Assembly: GCA_964632995.1 (NCBI GenBank)
Contig: CAZWDL010000096.1
Span: 1-29,685, forward strand
Origin: CAZWDL01 sp964632995
GTDB taxonomy: Bacteria > Bacteroidota > Bacteroidia > Chitinophagales > Saprospiraceae
Length of the DNA: 29,685 nt
Reading direction: 5' to 3'
The translations under genes were made by a program, and so were the position numbers. Under the pieces are notes generated by a model. The model was not told the origin of the DNA. It did no database searches and saw nothing but the letters and a program-made list of their open reading frames with translations. Positions 17,025 to 25,504 of the stretch are shown here, piece after piece. Position 1 is the first letter of the stretch; each line of letters begins with the position of its first letter.

Positions 17025-18908
17025 TTGTCCGCAAAACAAGATAACACTCAGCGTCGTTTGCTTCTTCTTTCCCTAGGGGCGCTCGGGGTCGTCTACGGAG
17101 ATATCGGCACCAGCCCGCTCTACGCCTTCCGGGAATGCTTTCACGGGCCCCACGCAGTGGCAATTACCGACGCCAATATCCTGGGCGTACTGTCCCTGAT
17201 TTTCTGGTCGCTGGTTCTGGTCATTTCCTTTAAGTACCTTGTGATTATCATGCGGGCCGACAACGACGGGGAGGGTGGTATTCTGGCGCTGATGGAGCTG
17301 GTCATTCCGCAAAATAAGAGCCGGAAGCGCGCCTTTATCTTTTTTATGGGCATCTTCGGAGCCACCCTGCTGTTTGGCGACGGCATTATTACCCCTGCGA
17401 TTTCGGTGTTGAGTGCGGTGGAGGGGTTGAACGTGGCTACGGATATCTTTGAACCCTATGTGGTGCCCATTACGATTGTAATCCTCGCCGGTTTATTTTT
17501 ATTGCAGCGGCGTGGTACAGGAGGAGTAGGACAGCTTTTCGGTCCGGTGATGCTGGTCTGGTTTACCGTACTGGGCATACTGGGGCTGACAACCATCTTC
17601 GAGAACCTGCATGTTTTTGCGGCGCTTAATCCCGTTCACGGCATCCAATTTTTCTTTAGGGAAAAACTTCAGGCGCTGTATGTACTCGGCGCCATCTTCC
17701 TGGTGGTGACGGGGGGAGAAGCACTTTATGCCGACCTGGGGCATTTCGGCCGCAAACCCATCCGGCTGGCCTGGTTTACCATTGTATTACCCGGCCTGCT
17801 GCTCAATTATTTCGGACAGGGGGCACTGCTGCTCAACAACCACGAGGTGGCGGAAAACCCTTTCTATTACCTGGTCCCTGACTGGGCGCTGTATCCGATG
17901 GTGGGACTTTCGACGTTTGCCACGATAATCGCCTCGCAAGCGATTATCTCCGGGGTCTTTTCGCTGACCTTCCAATCGGTGCAACTGGGGTACCTGCCCC
18001 GGCTGCCGATTAAATATACCTCAGAAAAAGAAGCCGGCCAGATTTATATCGCTCCGGTCAACTGGCTGATGCTGGCCGCTACCCTGGGGGTCGTCATCGG
18101 TTTTCAGACGAGCTCGGCGCTGGCAGGCGCCTACGGCGTGGCGGTGGCCTCTACAATGGTCATTACGGATATCCTGGCTATTTACGCGATGCGTGACCTT
18201 TGGAAGTGGTCGCTGGGCGCCACACTCGGCCTGACCCTGTTGTTCCTAGTTGCCGATGTAGGTTATCTCTCCGCCAATCTGCTCAAAATACTGGAAGGGG
18301 GCTGGTTTCCGCTGTTGGTAAGTGTCGCCATCTACATCCTGTACGACACCTGGGTGCGCGGCCGGGAATTGCTCAGAAAACAGCGCAGCGGCTATCTGCA
18401 GCCGCTCAAGGAGTTTGTCGATGATTTTCGCCGCACCGACTATGTCACCGTCGACGGCACCGCCATCTATATGACCGGCACCATCCTGGTGACGCCGCCC
18501 GCATTGGTCCATAACCTCAAGCACAACAAGGTCATTCACAAACAGGTGGTATTCCTGACCGTGGGTATCCGCAACGTCCCCTACGTTCCGGCCGAAGAAC
18601 GCCTCACCCTGGAGGATATGGGCAACCGCTTCTATCGTATGCTGGTCAAGTATGGTTATATGGACCGGATTGACATCAGCCGCATGCTGGCGCATAAAAA
18701 GTATCCTGAAAAAATATCGGAAATTGACTTCGAAGATATTACCTACTTTCTCGGACGCGAAACGCTCGTGCCGGAGCGCAAAGTGGGGATGAGCCTGTGG
18801 CGGGACTTTATCTTCAAGTATCTGATGAAAGTATCCCAGGACCCCACCCGTTTTTTCCATATTCCCTCGGATAAGGTCTTCGAGGTAGGTGAACAGGTGG
18901 AGATATGA
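17025..18908 (+). CDS. kup: Kup/KUP-HAK family potassium transporter
   Basis: This 627-residue inner-membrane protein takes up K+, probably with protons. The start is a TTG: an in-frame stop lies at 17007 and no ATG is available, while the family N-terminus begins right after it. The signature GVVYGDIGTSPLYAFRE spans 22-38. About twelve hydrophobic helices follow, with FGDGIITPAISVLSAVEGL, GGEALYADLGHFGRKPIR and ALLLNNHEVAENPFYYLVP characteristic of Kup proteins. The C-terminal 150 residues form the usual soluble domain. The length is typical. Neighbours give no hint of a K+ regulon, and the gene looks monocistronic. Confidence 0.95.
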   Translation: MSAKQDNTQRRLLLLSLGALGVVYGDIGTSPLYAFRECFHGPHAVAITDANILGVLSLIFWSLVLVISFKYLVIIMRADNDGEGGILALMELVIPQNKSRKRAFIFFMGIFGATLLFGDGIITPAISVLSAVEGLNVATDIFEPYVVPITIVILAGLFLLQRRGTGGVGQLFGPVMLVWFTVLGILGLTTIFENLHVFAALNPVHGIQFFFREKLQALYVLGAIFLVVTGGEALYADLGHFGRKPIRLAWFTIVLPGLLLNYFGQGALLLNNHEVAENPFYYLVPDWALYPMVGLSTFATIIASQAIISGVFSLTFQSVQLGYLPRLPIKYTSEKEAGQIYIAPVNWLMLAATLGVVIGFQTSSALAGAYGVAVASTMVITDILAIYAMRDLWKWSLGATLGLTLLFLVADVGYLSANLLKILEGGWFPLLVSVAIYILYDTWVRGRELLRKQRSGYLQPLKEFVDDFRRTDYVTVDGTAIYMTGTILVTPPALVHNLKHNKVIHKQVVFLTVGIRNVPYVPAEERLTLEDMGNRFYRMLVKYGYMDRIDISRMLAHKKYPEKISEIDFEDITYFLGRETLVPERKVGMSLWRDFIFKYLMKVSQDPTRFFHIPSDKVFEVGEQVEI

Positions 18909-18916
18909 ATACCTTG

Positions 18917-19201
18917 TTATGACTTTTTTTGTTTTCTGTTTTTTATTTTATATTTGATTGAAGCCATTTTGGTCATTCTAAAGCGTCGGAGGGTATTTTT
19001 ATCATCCGCTTCTGATTTGGTATCAGCTCTATCTGTTCGGTCCTGCAAATTCTCCGGAAAAAGAACAGAGGTCTTCAGGTAAAGCACAACGAAACAGCCA
19101 GTTGTAATCGCAAAAACCGGTATCAGCGGATTCACCTGAATTTCACTAGTGCCGAAGCCACTATAGTATTCCTTGGAATCTGGATAGCCAGCCTTTTGCA
19201 A
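18917..19201 (-). CDS. Doubtful small membrane ORF
   Basis: A 94-residue frame in the 315-bp gap between kup and the sigma-54 activator gene, on the opposite strand. It has one hydrophobic stretch (NPLIPVFAITTGCFVVLYL, about 24-42) and a very basic C-terminus (KYKIKNRKQKKS). I recognise no family. Codon choice is not clearly bacterial-coding, and the basic tail comes from AT-rich DNA. It could be a small membrane protein or chance. Nothing else is visible in this gap. Confidence 0.27.
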   Translation of the reverse strand: MQKAGYPDSKEYYSGFGTSEIQVNPLIPVFAITTGCFVVLYLKTSVLFPENLQDRTDRADTKSEADDKNTLRRFRMTKMASIKYKIKNRKQKKS

Positions 19202-19277
19202 ATGCTTTCTGTCCGGTTGGAAGTTGCGCCCTTCACGGGGGGGCTTTATTTACGTCTCAGGTGTGAAACTGCACGGA

Positions 19278-21443
19278 ATGAAAGGAGAAAAAGAATCCAT
19301 TTCGAAAAAGCCTTATCGCGCATTAGAGTACCTTGCCGATGGTCTTTTGTGGATTAATGAACTGGGAACCATCATTCATTCCAACCGGAACTTCATGGAG
19401 GTGCTTGGTTACCAAGCAGAAGAACTCATTAACCATAAAATTTTCGATCTCGAGTTTCACTCCAGTCCCGGGAGCTATTCCCTTCACTGGAAGCGGCTGG
19501 AGAAAGAGGAAATGATGGAAAGGCAAACTTTTTTTCTCTCTTCCGAAGAAAAGCTGGTGCCGGGAACGGTCCGGATAACGCTTAAAGGGGAGGACTCAAT
19601 AGCCCTGTGGCTCATTTCCTTTCAACCTTTTGCTCCGCAAAATTTCGAGTTACTGGACTGGTGCGCCGGCTGGAACGGCATAGCCGGCTGGCAATGGGAT
19701 CTGCTGCGGGGAAGCCTGATTGTAACTCCTTCTTTTTATTCTCTTTTTCACCTGGAGAAATCCGGCACGGTTCACCGGGAAAGCATCGTTGAGCTGCTAA
19801 AAAAACGCTTGAACAGCGTTCAGCTCGTCAGTCTGACCAAGGCGCTGCGCGAACTACACCATACGCGGCAACCTCTGGAACAGGAACTGTTGTTCGAATG
19901 GAGGGGGGCAGTGAAAAATTTGTTTTTCCGGGCCGAAGCCATCGTGAAACAGGAACAGGTGATCCAAATCCGGGGTTTTTTCCGAGAAATGAAATTGAAG
20001 GGAGAACGGCAGCAGGAACTGTCGCATTATAAAAATATACTCGACAAGATACCCCAAATTGTTTGTTGGTTGACGCCCGAATGCCGCTTCCGGTACGTCA
20101 ACCCGGCGGCCGTTCAACAATTGGGTTACTCTAAGTCTGAATTACTGGACGGCCTGCGCATTATGGATATAGAAGTGGAGAGTACGAGAAAGGAATGGGA
20201 AAATCGCTGGGCAATGCTGGAAGACAAGGACGTTTTGCACGTGGAGGGCTCCTTTCAACGCAAAAAGGGTTCTGTTTTTCCGGTAGATATCCGGCTGACC
20301 CGAATCCACAGTGGTGAGGAAGTACTGGTGAGCCTGGTGGCGCATGACATCAGTCTGGAACGGCGCAAGGAAGCCCGCCTGCGGCGCGCGCTCGTAGAGA
20401 TCGATAACCTTTCCCAGCAACTCAAGGAAGAAAATATCTACCTGCAAAAAGAAGTTTCTTCCCAGTACAATTTTGAGAATATTATCAGCCGTAGCCCGAA
20501 ATACGAGAAAGTGTTCGATCAGGTGAAGCAGGTGGCGCCCACCGATTCTACGGTGCTGATTCTGGGAGAGACCGGCACCGGTAAGGAATTGCTGGCCAGG
20601 GCCATCCATCGCAACAGTCACCGTTCGGAACGGCCCCTGATCAAGGTTGATTGCGGCACCCTGCCCAAGCATCTTATCGAAAGTGAATTATTCGGGCACG
20701 AAAAAGGCGCCTTCACCGGTGCGGTAAAAGAAAAACCCGGCCGCTTCGAGCTGGCCGACGGAGGCACCCTCTTCCTCGACGAGATCGGCGAGCTGCCGCT
20801 GGAATTACAACACAAACTGCTGCGCGTGCTGCAGGAAGGAGAGTTTACCCGGGTCGGCGGCAACCAGATGCTCACCGTCGATGTGCGCATTATCGTCGCC
20901 ACCAACCGGAACCTGAGAGAACAAGTCCGGAAAGGCGATTTCCGCTCCGATCTCTTTTACCGGATCAACATTTTTCCCATCTACAATCTGCCGCTGCGTG
21001 GACGACCTGAAGATATTCCAGTCCTGGCCGAGTACTTCCTTCGTAAATACCGTGAAAAAATCGGCAGGAAGGTCCGGAAAATTCCGGACCAGGCTATGGA
21101 AAAGCTGATGCAATACGACTATCCCGGCAATATCCGCGAGCTGGAAAGTATCATCGAGCGGGCGGTCATACTCAGCTCCGGCGAAGAGCTTTCGCTGAAT
21201 CACTGGAAGCCGGACGGCAATGCCCCGGAATGGGAAACAGCACCAAATCAAGCTCTTGCGGCAAAGGAAGAGACGTTGCTTCCCTTCGAAGAAATGCAGC
21301 GCCGACACATTTTAAAAGCCCTGGAAAAAACAAACTGGAGAGTAAGCGGCAAAGGCGGCGCTGCGGAATTGCTGGAGCTGAACCCTCAGACGCTGTACTC
21401 CAAGATGCGAAAACTGGATATCAGCCGGAAAAAGGATAGTTGA
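19278..21443 (+). CDS. PAS-domain sigma-54-dependent transcriptional activator
   Basis: A 721-residue enhancer-binding protein started at MKGEKESIS; the frame is open 18 codons further up. PAS domains occupy about 12-115 and 250-365 (YKNILDKIPQIVCWLTPECRFRYVN, then VAHDISLERRKE), with a possible third, divergent one near 130-240. A coiled linker leads to the AAA+ domain (400-635): Walker A GETGTGKE at 430, GAFTGA at 477-482 (the sigma-54 contact loop), Walker B LFLDEIGEL near 498, and arginine-finger region FRSDLFYRINIF. A Fis-type helix-turn-helix ends the protein (RRHILKALEKTNWRVSGKGGAAELL). There is no receiver domain, so input is probably sensed by the PAS domains. It is convergent with the CheB-CheR-PAS gene, 21 bp apart. 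A consensus sigma-54 promoter at 25239-25256 is a candidate target. Confidence 0.93.
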   Translation: MKGEKESISKKPYRALEYLADGLLWINELGTIIHSNRNFMEVLGYQAEELINHKIFDLEFHSSPGSYSLHWKRLEKEEMMERQTFFLSSEEKLVPGTVRITLKGEDSIALWLISFQPFAPQNFELLDWCAGWNGIAGWQWDLLRGSLIVTPSFYSLFHLEKSGTVHRESIVELLKKRLNSVQLVSLTKALRELHHTRQPLEQELLFEWRGAVKNLFFRAEAIVKQEQVIQIRGFFREMKLKGERQQELSHYKNILDKIPQIVCWLTPECRFRYVNPAAVQQLGYSKSELLDGLRIMDIEVESTRKEWENRWAMLEDKDVLHVEGSFQRKKGSVFPVDIRLTRIHSGEEVLVSLVAHDISLERRKEARLRRALVEIDNLSQQLKEENIYLQKEVSSQYNFENIISRSPKYEKVFDQVKQVAPTDSTVLILGETGTGKELLARAIHRNSHRSERPLIKVDCGTLPKHLIESELFGHEKGAFTGAVKEKPGRFELADGGTLFLDEIGELPLELQHKLLRVLQEGEFTRVGGNQMLTVDVRIIVATNRNLREQVRKGDFRSDLFYRINIFPIYNLPLRGRPEDIPVLAEYFLRKYREKIGRKVRKIPDQAMEKLMQYDYPGNIRELESIIERAVILSSGEELSLNHWKPDGNAPEWETAPNQALAAKEETLLPFEEMQRRHILKALEKTNWRVSGKGGAAELLELNPQTLYSKMRKLDISRKKDS

Positions 21444-21464
21444 CATAAGTCAGGGATTAATCGA

Positions 21465-24400
21465 TCAGTTTTCCTCTTGCTCTATTTTCCGGCTGCTGAT
21501 CAGCGCTACATATTTGATCTGATCCTGCAAAATGACGGGAGTAGCGAACATGATGAGTTTTTCGGAAGCCGTCGCCTTCTTACCCAGGGGGAGCTCCAGT
21601 TCGTCATAGGGCTTGCCCTCAAAGATATCCCGGATGATATTTTGGGTGTTTTCCCGGTCTTTTTCCGGCAACAGCTCGTAAAAACGGCTCTCCTGGTCTA
21701 TCCGCTCCGGGTATAAGGAGCGAAAGCTGCGATTAGCCGCTACGATCCCCCATTGGGCGTTAATCAGCGCGATAGGGCGCCGGGTGTGTTCCATAAAGTT
21801 CTGGTACCGCGTCAGCGAAATGCTGATTTCTTCTTTGAGCAGCTCCCGTAAGGTGACATCTTCCGCAACGACCAGGACGAAAGGTTGGTCCCGGGATTCT
21901 GTTGAAGGGATAAAGGTCAGGTCGTAGAAAGCCGGATGACTTTTGAAATCTGAAAGGGTAAGAATAACTTTTCCTTTCTGAGCTTCGTGGAAAGACGCTG
22001 CGAGAAGCCGGTCAACCTTCTCCTTCTTATTCCCGGGAATGAATTTCGTTAGGGATTGCCCCTCAAGTTGTTGAACCGAGTACTTGCCCAGGGGGTGATT
22101 GGCTTTGGTGATCGATTTATCCCTACCGATCATTAGCAGGATGTGATCAGTGTGTTCAAAGAGGACCTCGAACTGTTCACTGCTTCTGGAAGACAGTGCT
22201 CTCGTCTCAATGAGTTCACTGATTTCCACAAAAGTCATCACCAGGCCCCGGATTTCATCTTTCTCGGTACGATACGGTAGAATCCGGAGCAGGTAGTGGC
22301 TCCCCTGACTGTCGGATACTTCCTTTTCAAAACTGTTTAAGGTGTTGAGAACTTGTTCGCAGGTCGCTCCGATATCCAGGCTGTCAAAAGAGGTGGAAAA
22401 ATCGGTGATCGGACGGCCAAGGTCAGTATCCAGTAGCTTAAATTGTTGCCTGACGGCAGGCGTAAAGCGGCGGATGCGCAGCTGGTTGTCGAGAAAAACG
22501 GTGCCTATACCGGTGCTTTTGAGGAGGTTTTTGAGATCGCTGTTGGCGATGTTGAGCTCGTCATTTTTGCTATATAGTTCGCTATTGACGCTGTACAGTT
22601 CCTCGTTAATCGACTGTAGCTCCAGGTTGGTGCTTTGCAATTCTTCATTGGAAGCCAGCAATTCGCGGTTGGAAGATTCCAGCTCCTCGTTAGTCGTTCC
22701 CAGTTCTTTAACCAGTTCGTTGGTTTGTCGACGCGCATTTTGCAGTTCTTCTTTGAGGGTTTTGATTCTTTCCTGCAGGTAGTCGGCCCTGCCCAGCTCT
22801 TTCCTCTCGGGAGGAGAAGGTTGCTCGGAGGCGGAGGAAATGATCTCTACCTGAATGACGGGATTGTCCAATTCCGGAAATTCTACCGTTTTGAAACTGA
22901 GGTCTATCTCCTGTCCGGATTTGGATAAGGAGACGTTTTTGAGGATGACCGGATGCTCTGATTTGATTGCGCGCTGTACGCCCGTACGGAACAGACTTAT
23001 ATCCTCCTTGTCCACCATTTTGTGCAGGTTCATTCGAGGAAGAGCACGGGGCACCTTCAAAATGTGGTCCATTTCCCCATGGATATACAGGATGTTCAGC
23101 TGCTTGTCCAGAAAGATGGAAGAGGGCGCGTATCGGTCGATCAGGAGGCGGGCGAAAGGGTCGATGTCCTCCTCAGCCTGGGGACGGTCGCTGGAGGCGT
23201 CAGTCACCGCCTGCTGCTTAACCGGCGGGGTCCAGTGCAATTTTTCCAGATTCCTTTCCCGGGGGGCAAGATTGATCATTTTGGAGTCTTCTTTCTTTTG
23301 GTAGAAACTCCAGCGCGTGCTGATCTTATCAAAGGCGTACTTCAGTTCTCCAGTAGACTCACTGGAGCCCAGGAACAGGTAAGCGCCGGGGTTGAGCGCG
23401 AAATAAAAAGTCGCCAGCATATTCCTTTGGGCTTCCGGCTTCAGATAAATCAGCAGGTTGCGGCAGGAGATCAGGTCCATGCGGATAAAAGGCGGATCCC
23501 GGAGCACATCCTGCAATGCGAAGAGCATCTTTTCGCGCAGGCTCTTACGGACGCGATAATGGTTTTCTTCTTTTACAAAATAAGCGGACAGCAGCTCCCC
23601 GGGCATTTCCGATTCTATATTGGAGGGATAGAGACCGGAGGCGGCGAAATTGATGGCATTCTGGGATATATCGGAACCGAAAACCTTAAACTCTCTATTG
23701 ATATCGTTTTCCCTGAAGTGTTCACTCAGCGCGATTGCCACGGAGTAGGCCTCCTCCCCGGTAGCGCAGGCGGGAACCCAAACGCGGATGGTCTTGTCAG
23801 GGCTACTCTGATCAACGATGTCGGGGATGATCTGGGAGGACAGCAAATTGAACGCTTCCTCATCGCGAAAAAACTGAGTTACGCTGATGACAAAATCGGC
23901 GAACAGCGAAGCCATCTCACTGCGGTTTCCATTGAGAAGGTGGAAGTAATCTTCCAGGGTTTCGGACTGGTGAAGCAGGAGGCGTTTTTCCAGCCGCCGG
24001 ACCAAGGTCGATTCCCGGTATTTACTGAAATCGATGTCGGAAAAGTTTTTCAGATAGTTTAGAATCCGGTCGAAATAGGAGTGGTCGGCCCTGGCCTCCA
24101 GGTTAATCAGCGCTCTTTTCTCCGTAAAATTCTGTTTGTGCTTCAGAATTTTACCTAGTTTTTCCGCCAGGATTCCCGGCCTCAGCTTATAGTCGACGAT
24201 TTCCATATTGATCGCGGCTTTCGGCATTTGGTTAAATTCGGCGCTTTCAGGGTCCTGCACCAATACCAGGCCGCCCCGATCCTTGATCGCCCTGGCGCCG
24301 CGCGAGCCGTCGGAGCCTGCTCCGGAAAGGATAATAGCCACGACTTCTTCCCCGGCCTCTTTGGCAAGGCTTCCGAAAAAACGGTCGATGGGAAATTTCA

Positions 24401-24692
24401 AATGAGAGGAGGGTTCCGGGGGAAGGAGCCGCAGCTTGCCGCCTTCGTATAGAATATGATGCCCCGGCGGATGGAGATAAATTTTTCCCGGCTCCGGAAC
24501 AACTTCGTCCTCTACCGTAATGACGGGATAAGTCGTTTTCTTGGAGAGAATCCGTTGGAGCGCGGATTCTTCATTCGGCGGTAAGTGCTTGACCAGGACA
24601 AAGGGAACCTCCAGGTTCAATGGTAAGTGAACCAGAAAGTCCGACAGGGCTTGTACTCCGCCTGCCGATGCGCCTATGCCTATAATCTTCAT
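21465..24692 (-). CDS. CheB-CheR-PAS fusion protein without kinase domain
   Basis: This 1075-residue cytoplasmic protein joins a CheB methylesterase domain (1-185; triad S9 in GIGASAGG, H36 in KHLPP, D128 in SGAGSDG), a CheR methyltransferase (about 205-470; YRESTLVRRLEKR, SVTQFFRDEEAF, SAM site VPACATGEEAYS), a PAS-like region (500-620), a long coiled coil (about 640-720, repeating NEEL/NREL/NSEL), and three further PAS domains (about 720-1070). CheB lacks its usual receiver. Most CheBR-PAS fusions end in a histidine kinase; this one stops after the last PAS, so its output must pass to another protein. No chemoreceptor or chemotaxis operon is nearby. The convergent sigma-54 activator also carries PAS domains and is a possible partner. 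Confidence 0.92.
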   Translation of the reverse strand: MKIIGIGASAGGVQALSDFLVHLPLNLEVPFVLVKHLPPNEESALQRILSKKTTYPVITVEDEVVPEPGKIYLHPPGHHILYEGGKLRLLPPEPSSHLKFPIDRFFGSLAKEAGEEVVAIILSGAGSDGSRGARAIKDRGGLVLVQDPESAEFNQMPKAAINMEIVDYKLRPGILAEKLGKILKHKQNFTEKRALINLEARADHSYFDRILNYLKNFSDIDFSKYRESTLVRRLEKRLLLHQSETLEDYFHLLNGNRSEMASLFADFVISVTQFFRDEEAFNLLSSQIIPDIVDQSSPDKTIRVWVPACATGEEAYSVAIALSEHFRENDINREFKVFGSDISQNAINFAASGLYPSNIESEMPGELLSAYFVKEENHYRVRKSLREKMLFALQDVLRDPPFIRMDLISCRNLLIYLKPEAQRNMLATFYFALNPGAYLFLGSSESTGELKYAFDKISTRWSFYQKKEDSKMINLAPRERNLEKLHWTPPVKQQAVTDASSDRPQAEEDIDPFARLLIDRYAPSSIFLDKQLNILYIHGEMDHILKVPRALPRMNLHKMVDKEDISLFRTGVQRAIKSEHPVILKNVSLSKSGQEIDLSFKTVEFPELDNPVIQVEIISSASEQPSPPERKELGRADYLQERIKTLKEELQNARRQTNELVKELGTTNEELESSNRELLASNEELQSTNLELQSINEELYSVNSELYSKNDELNIANSDLKNLLKSTGIGTVFLDNQLRIRRFTPAVRQQFKLLDTDLGRPITDFSTSFDSLDIGATCEQVLNTLNSFEKEVSDSQGSHYLLRILPYRTEKDEIRGLVMTFVEISELIETRALSSRSSEQFEVLFEHTDHILLMIGRDKSITKANHPLGKYSVQQLEGQSLTKFIPGNKKEKVDRLLAASFHEAQKGKVILTLSDFKSHPAFYDLTFIPSTESRDQPFVLVVAEDVTLRELLKEEISISLTRYQNFMEHTRRPIALINAQWGIVAANRSFRSLYPERIDQESRFYELLPEKDRENTQNIIRDIFEGKPYDELELPLGKKATASEKLIMFATPVILQDQIKYVALISSRKIEQEEN

Positions 24693-25044
24693 AATGCCTT
24701 TTATAAGATGCGATCAGGCTAAGTGTTGTTCAGAAATGAATCCTCCTTGTGGGTCTTGAATTCTGACTCATCTTCGCTATTCTGCGATTTTTCAGCTTTT
24801 ACCCGAATTCAAAATGTTGGATTAACTCTTTGAGCCTCGCTAAATTGGAAAAATTTCCGACGGCTCCTGAAAAACGCTCCAATTTCCGGCAAGTTAGTTG
24901 AATTGTGAGGTAGATTTGAAATATCCCATAGAAAATCTTGAATTTTTATTCTTTCAACGTTAAGAAGTGACCTTGTGTTTTTCCCTTCGGTTTCGATTGA
25001 CCGCTTTAATTTCGGTTCGCCTAATCAACTCTTCGGTGGTTTAT

Positions 25045-25093
25045 AAAAAAAAAGCAGCTCTTACGAAAGAAAGAATTCTAATGTAAGCGCTGC
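25045..25093 (-). terminator. Intrinsic terminator of the putative sRNA
   Basis: On the minus strand GCAGCGCTTAC (25093-25083) pairs with GTAAGAGCTGC (25064-25054), an 11-bp stem with one G/A mismatch and an 18-nt loop. Nine T follow (25053-25045). No coding gene ends here on that strand within 400 bp, so it must terminate something non-coding. Confidence 0.75.
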
Positions 25094-25229
25094 GATACCA
25101 ATCGGGGAACAATCGAGATAAAATGCTCTTATTAAACAGTTTCAGCGACTCAACAAGTCTTCAGTTTTTATGTCATTTGAAGTAAGGCAAGACGCTTCTG
25201 CAATGTTTTTTGATTGTTTCTGTTCTTTA
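25046..25229 (-). ncRNA. Putative sigma-54-dependent small RNA, about 185 nt
   Basis: The unit is bounded by a sigma-54 promoter (25239-25256) and an intrinsic terminator ending at 25045. Counting 12 bases from the GC of the -12 element puts the start near 25229. The transcript contains one ATG, followed by a stop after two codons, so it is not a small protein gene. Besides the terminator hairpin it has a small GACT-N5-AGTC stem and a C-rich unpaired stretch (GTTCCCCGATTGG) that could pair with targets. I know no named RNA family that fits. Functional meaning is inferred from promoter plus terminator only. Confidence 0.55.
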
Positions 25230-25238
25230 TTTACATAA

Positions 25239-25256
25239 TTGCAAACCCCGTGCCAA
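25239..25256 (-). promoter_or_regulatory. Sigma-54 (RpoN) -24/-12 promoter
   Basis: The minus strand reads TTGGCACGGGGTTTGCAA, matching TTGGCACG-N4-TTGCA with the invariant GG and GC separated by exactly 10 bases. It faces the CheB-CheR gene but is followed by a terminator after about 135 bases. A sigma-54 activator is encoded at 19278-21443. rpoN itself is not in the window. Confidence 0.8.
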
Positions 25257-25295
25257 CACGCCAGCCTTTATTTTGCAGGGTATACAAATTAGGCC

Positions 25296-25361
25296 AATAC
25301 TTTTTTATTAAATAAAATAATTTTAATTTCATTTAATTATTTTATTTAATAAAAAAGTATT
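25296..25361. repeat. Perfect 27-bp inverted repeat, 12-nt loop
   Basis: Arms 25296-25322 and 25335-25361 are exact reverse complements (starting AATACTTTTTTATTAAATAA), nearly all A/T. Its centre lies about 100 bp upstream of the predicted sRNA start, the usual place for a sigma-54 activator site. It could also be a terminator-like hairpin for the aminotransferase gene or a small mobile remnant. Confidence 0.8.
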
Positions 25362-25452
25362 ATTCATCAGTCCTTTACTTAAAACATCCGTATTTAATAA
25401 AGTAACAGATCTGTAATTTATCAAGTCAGGATTTGTGAAAATATAACGCCGC

Positions 25453-25473
25453 CATTTTTCAAGGTGAAAAATG
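25453..25473 (-). terminator. Hairpin downstream of the aminotransferase gene
   Basis: CATTTTTCA and TGAAAAATG form a perfect 9-bp stem with a 3-nt loop, about 32 bp after the aminotransferase stop. No T-tract follows. It is a plausible 3-prime end or stabilising element for that mRNA. Confidence 0.4.
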
Positions 25474-25504
25474 AGCCTTTTTCAGTTCTTCGAAGCAGGC
25501 TCCG

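Larger units (their letters stand above)
24693..25504. other. AT-rich 812-bp intergenic region holding a putative sigma-54 sRNA unit
   Basis: No protein gene is visible. The gap is clearly more AT-rich than its neighbours. It contains, on the minus strand, a sigma-54 promoter, a putative ~185-nt RNA and its terminator, plus a perfect 27-bp inverted repeat, a 10-bp palindrome ACAGATCTGT (25405-25414) and a short hairpin near the aminotransferase stop. The 350 nt between the sRNA terminator and the CheB-CheR start hold no recognised promoter. Confidence 0.7.

Noticed and set aside
23022..24062. 346-codon plus-strand frame
   Set aside because: It is antisense to the CheR domain; the opposite frame has intact catalytic motifs.
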